Below, piece after piece: positions 32,530-34,930 of a stretch of 34,930 bases of DNA. Source of the stretch: an uncultured Victivallis sp. (lineage in GTDB: Bacteria > Verrucomicrobiota > Lentisphaeria > Victivallales > Victivallaceae). The stretch's first letter is position 1, and every line of letters begins with the position of its first letter. The DNA is taken from positions 1 to 34,930 of the forward strand of contig CALXNS010000065.1 in assembly GCA_944389815.1 (NCBI GenBank), written 5' to 3'. Below the pieces are notes generated by a model. The model was not told the DNA's origin and ran no database searches. It saw nothing but the letters and a program-made list of their open reading frames with translations. A program made the translations under genes and the position numbers.

Positions 32530-34703
32530 AATTTATCTTCAATTTTTCCGCGTGCCGGATGTGGTTGCCTGCGGTGGTGGCGATACTGCCGCTGCTGCAC
32601 GCCACCGCTGTCGCCGAAGCCGAAAAAGTGAAAATGCTCCACGATTTCGACACGGTGAAAGACCAGCTCCGGATCACGGCGAATACCGATACCGTCATCC
32701 GTGAGGAAAATGGAAAACTGATCGTCGAAACGAAACTTCCGTTTCAGTGGCCGGGGATCTTCCTCCGGGCACTTGACGGGGGCAGAATCAACATTTCCGG
32801 GTATCAGTTTTTCGCCGCGGACATCCGAAACATCGGTTCGACGCAGCTCGCGCTCCGCGGCTACATCGACGGCGAAAAATCCGACGGCGTCAACGACTGC
32901 GCCACCGGCGGCGTGACCCTCAATCCCGGCGAATCCAGAACGCTGCTGGTCCGTTACAATCAACGCGGCGAAGCGTCGCCTGAGATCAAACTTTTCGGAA
33001 CGCACGGCTACCCGAAGGGATTCGGCGGACCGGCCAATCTGGACGTCAAGAACATCGTCAAATTCGCCATTCTGGTCGATGCGCCGGGAAACTCCTACAA
33101 ATATGAAGTAGACAACATCCGCCTGCTCGGAGAATATCAACCGCCTGATCCGGCAGTACGCGATCCGGAAAAATTCTTCCCGCTGGTGGACAAATTCGGC
33201 CAATACCGTCATGCGGAATGGCCCGGGAAAATTCATTCCGACGAAGAGATGGCCCGGCGAATTGCCGAGGAGGATGCCGATCTGGCTGCTCATCCCGGCG
33301 CCGACGACCGCGATCAATGGGGGGGATATGCCCATGGACCGCAGTTGAAGGCGACCGGATTTTTCCGCACGGAAAAATATGACGGGAAATGGTATTTCGT
33401 CGATCCCGACGGACGACTCTTCTGGTCACACGGCATTACGGACGTGAATTCCGAACACATCGCCTCCACCGCGCTGGACGAACGCGCCAACTGGTTCGCG
33501 GAAATCCCCCCGTCCGACGGTGTTTTCGGGTGTTGCTTCAGCCGCTGCAAAACGGTTTTCGGCAACGGGTACTACAAGGGGAAGCAGCCGATGACCTTCG
33601 ATTTCGGCATCGCCAATTTGATCCGGAAATACGGCGAAGCCTATGAACAGCCGTTCATCGAGCGCACCGCGGCACGGTTCAAGAGCTGGGGGATGAACAC
33701 CTACGGGAACTGGACCAACTGGCCGGTGGCGTTTTCGCATAAAGTTCCCTACGTGGCGCAAATCTACATGTGGGAAAAATGGATCGAGGGCAGCGCCGGA
33801 CTCTGGAGCAAATTTCCCGACGTTTTCGATCCCGAGTGCATCGCCATCGCCAAACGCCGCGCCCGCAGCCAGATGATCTGGAACAACGATCCGGAACGCA
33901 GCATGATCGACGATCCGTGGTGCATCGGATTCTTCGGTGACAACGAAATCGACTGGGGCAATGAACTTGCGCTGGCAAAATCCGTGATCGCCTCCCCCGC
34001 AACGCAGGCAGCGAAGCGGACTTTCGCCGAAGAACTGCGCGGAAAATACGGTTCGATCGAAGCGCTCAACGCCGCCTGGAAGAGTTCCTACCGCGACTGG
34101 GATGCCTTCCTCGCCTCCACCGAACAACCCGGCTCCGGAGCGGAAACGGATCTGCGCAACTTCAACGCCCGGATCATCGACCGTTATTTCGAAGTTTCCC
34201 GCGCGGTCCTTAAAGAGGTGGCACCCAATCAGCTTTATCTCGGAGTGCGGTTCAACGGCCGCAATCAGCGCGTGGAAAAGGCGGCGGTGAAATATTGCGA
34301 TGTCGTAAGTTACAATCTCTATCAGCATGGGGTGGCCGATTTCGCTCCCGGCGTGGAGGCTGATGTTCCGGTCATGTCCACCGAATGGCATATCGGCGCG
34401 CTCGACCGCGGCCAGTTCTTCGGCGGCATCCGCCAGGTGGCGAACCAGCAGGAACGGGCGCACAGTTACATGCGTTACGTGGAAGGTGCGCTGCGCAATC
34501 CCAGGATGGTCGGAACGCATTTCTATAAATACCATGACGACGCCGTGACCGGATGGGCGGCCGCAGGCGGGAGTTTTCAATGTGGATTTCTCGACGTCTG
34601 CGACAATCCGTATCAGGAGACAGTGGACGCGGCGCGGAAAGTCGGATACCGGATGTACGATATCCGGGTGAATGGAGCAGCTCTCGATGAAGAGACAGAG
34701 TAA
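32526..34703 (+). CDS. secreted GH50/agarase-like glycoside hydrolase, second copy
   Basis: A 725-residue paralogue of the preceding gene with the same layout: signal peptide (about 1-30), N-terminal beta domain, FFPLVDKFGQYRHAEWPGKI, LKATGFFRTEKYDGKWYFVD, and SWGMNTYGNWTNW. The catalytic pair is Glu474 in GFFGDNEIDWGN and Glu620 in VMSTEWHIGA. The two copies differ clearly in the loops around residues 300-350 and 430-460, so they may cut different bonds or chain positions. Start and previous stop overlap as ATGA, which couples their translation. Confidence 0.8.
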   Translation: MKFIFNFSACRMWLPAVVAILPLLHATAVAEAEKVKMLHDFDTVKDQLRITANTDTVIREENGKLIVETKLPFQWPGIFLRALDGGRINISGYQFFAADIRNIGSTQLALRGYIDGEKSDGVNDCATGGVTLNPGESRTLLVRYNQRGEASPEIKLFGTHGYPKGFGGPANLDVKNIVKFAILVDAPGNSYKYEVDNIRLLGEYQPPDPAVRDPEKFFPLVDKFGQYRHAEWPGKIHSDEEMARRIAEEDADLAAHPGADDRDQWGGYAHGPQLKATGFFRTEKYDGKWYFVDPDGRLFWSHGITDVNSEHIASTALDERANWFAEIPPSDGVFGCCFSRCKTVFGNGYYKGKQPMTFDFGIANLIRKYGEAYEQPFIERTAARFKSWGMNTYGNWTNWPVAFSHKVPYVAQIYMWEKWIEGSAGLWSKFPDVFDPECIAIAKRRARSQMIWNNDPERSMIDDPWCIGFFGDNEIDWGNELALAKSVIASPATQAAKRTFAEELRGKYGSIEALNAAWKSSYRDWDAFLASTEQPGSGAETDLRNFNARIIDRYFEVSRAVLKEVAPNQLYLGVRFNGRNQRVEKAAVKYCDVVSYNLYQHGVADFAPGVEADVPVMSTEWHIGALDRGQFFGGIRQVANQQERAHSYMRYVEGALRNPRMVGTHFYKYHDDAVTGWAAAGGSFQCGFLDVCDNPYQETVDAARKVGYRMYDIRVNGAALDEETE

Positions 34704-34736
34704 ATTCATGATGAAAAAAAAATCAAATGCGATCCA

Positions 34737-34748
34737 GATTGTACAATC
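34737..34748. promoter_or_regulatory. 12-bp perfect palindrome upstream of the last pilin
   Basis: GATTGTACAATC is fully self-complementary and lies 50 bases before the pilin ATG, in the 95-base gap after the GH50 pair. Palindromes of this size often bind dimeric regulators. A further short stem, AGTGT / ACACT (34760-34780), lies between it and the gene. Confidence 0.35.
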
Positions 34749-34798
34749 ATTTTCCCAAAAGTGTCAGCTGTCGCAACACTCACCAGAGAGGTAGCACC

Positions 34799-34930
34799 AT
34801 GAGAAAAAGATTCACATTGATCGAGCTCCTCGTCGTAATTGCGATCATCGCCATTCTTGCATCCATGTTGCTGCCGGCTCTGAATCAGGCACGGGACCGC
34901 GCCAAGGCGGTCTCCTGCGTCAATAATTTA
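34799..34930 (+). CDS. prepilin-type pseudopilin, 5' fragment (cut by window end)
   Basis: Only 44 codons are present: [20 protein letters not shown], then the helix end [20 protein letters not shown]. Arg stands before the cleavage site; Glu is at +5. The segment ALNQARD-x-A-x-A-x-x-CVNNL is nearly that of the 22754 pilin, so it belongs to that subgroup and not to the tandem triplet. A GAGAGGT site lies 6 bases before the ATG. An in-frame ATG at 34727 would give a 24-residue longer leader. Confidence 0.8.
   Translation, partial: MRKRFTLIELLVVIAIIAILASMLLPALNQARDRAKAVSCVNNL

Overview
The window reads as a chromosomal segment of a GC-rich bacterium of the Planctomycetota-Verrucomicrobiota-Chlamydiota (PVC) group, most likely Lentisphaerota (Victivallis-like). 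Three features point there: a 51-residue PVC small basic protein (13158-13313), five genes for prepilin-type proteins with FTLIELL N-termini and C-terminal H-x(n)-DG motifs, and secreted clan GH-A glycosidases beside them. The taxon is an inference; no rRNA gene is present.

Left, housekeeping part (1-13.3 kb). The end of tmk runs into holB, then glmM and a GlmU-like acetyltransferase that lacks the uridylyltransferase half; this + strand run closes with a strong terminator at 3.5 kb. Converging on it from the - strand is LysM lipoprotein - phoH - 7TM-HD phosphohydrolase (PgpH type) - ybeY, with every junction overlapping. Further right, also on the - strand, lie small basic protein - SrkA-like kinase - fabD - fabG - acpP - fabF, a fatty-acid initiation and elongation cluster with its own terminator.

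Middle (13.5-21.4 kb). A secreted 5'-nucleotidase-family phosphoesterase has a good promoter placed so close to its ATG that a leaderless mRNA is predicted. Then comes a + strand operon: homoserine dehydrogenase, an aspartokinase of the type seen in ectoine clusters, prolyl-tRNA synthetase, a NifU-like Fe-S scaffold and release factor 2 without the programmed frameshift. It ends at a strong terminator.

Right, accessory part (21.5-34.9 kb). This is a glycan-use region built from a GntR/LacI-type hybrid regulator, five pseudopilin genes (the last one cut by the window edge), a secreted parallel beta-helix protein, a GH42-like secreted glycosidase and a tandem pair of GH50/agarase-like secreted enzymes. 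Pseudopilin genes are translationally coupled to, or co-directional with, the regulator and the hydrolases. The GH42-like gene and the pilin/GH50 operon diverge from near-consensus promoters that share more than the core hexamers: a common ATCAGG before the -10 and a similar 13-base element just after it. A related 13-mer lies between the -35 and -10 of the regulator promoter. My working hypothesis is one regulon in which sets of pseudopilins are expressed together with particular secreted glycan-degrading enzymes.
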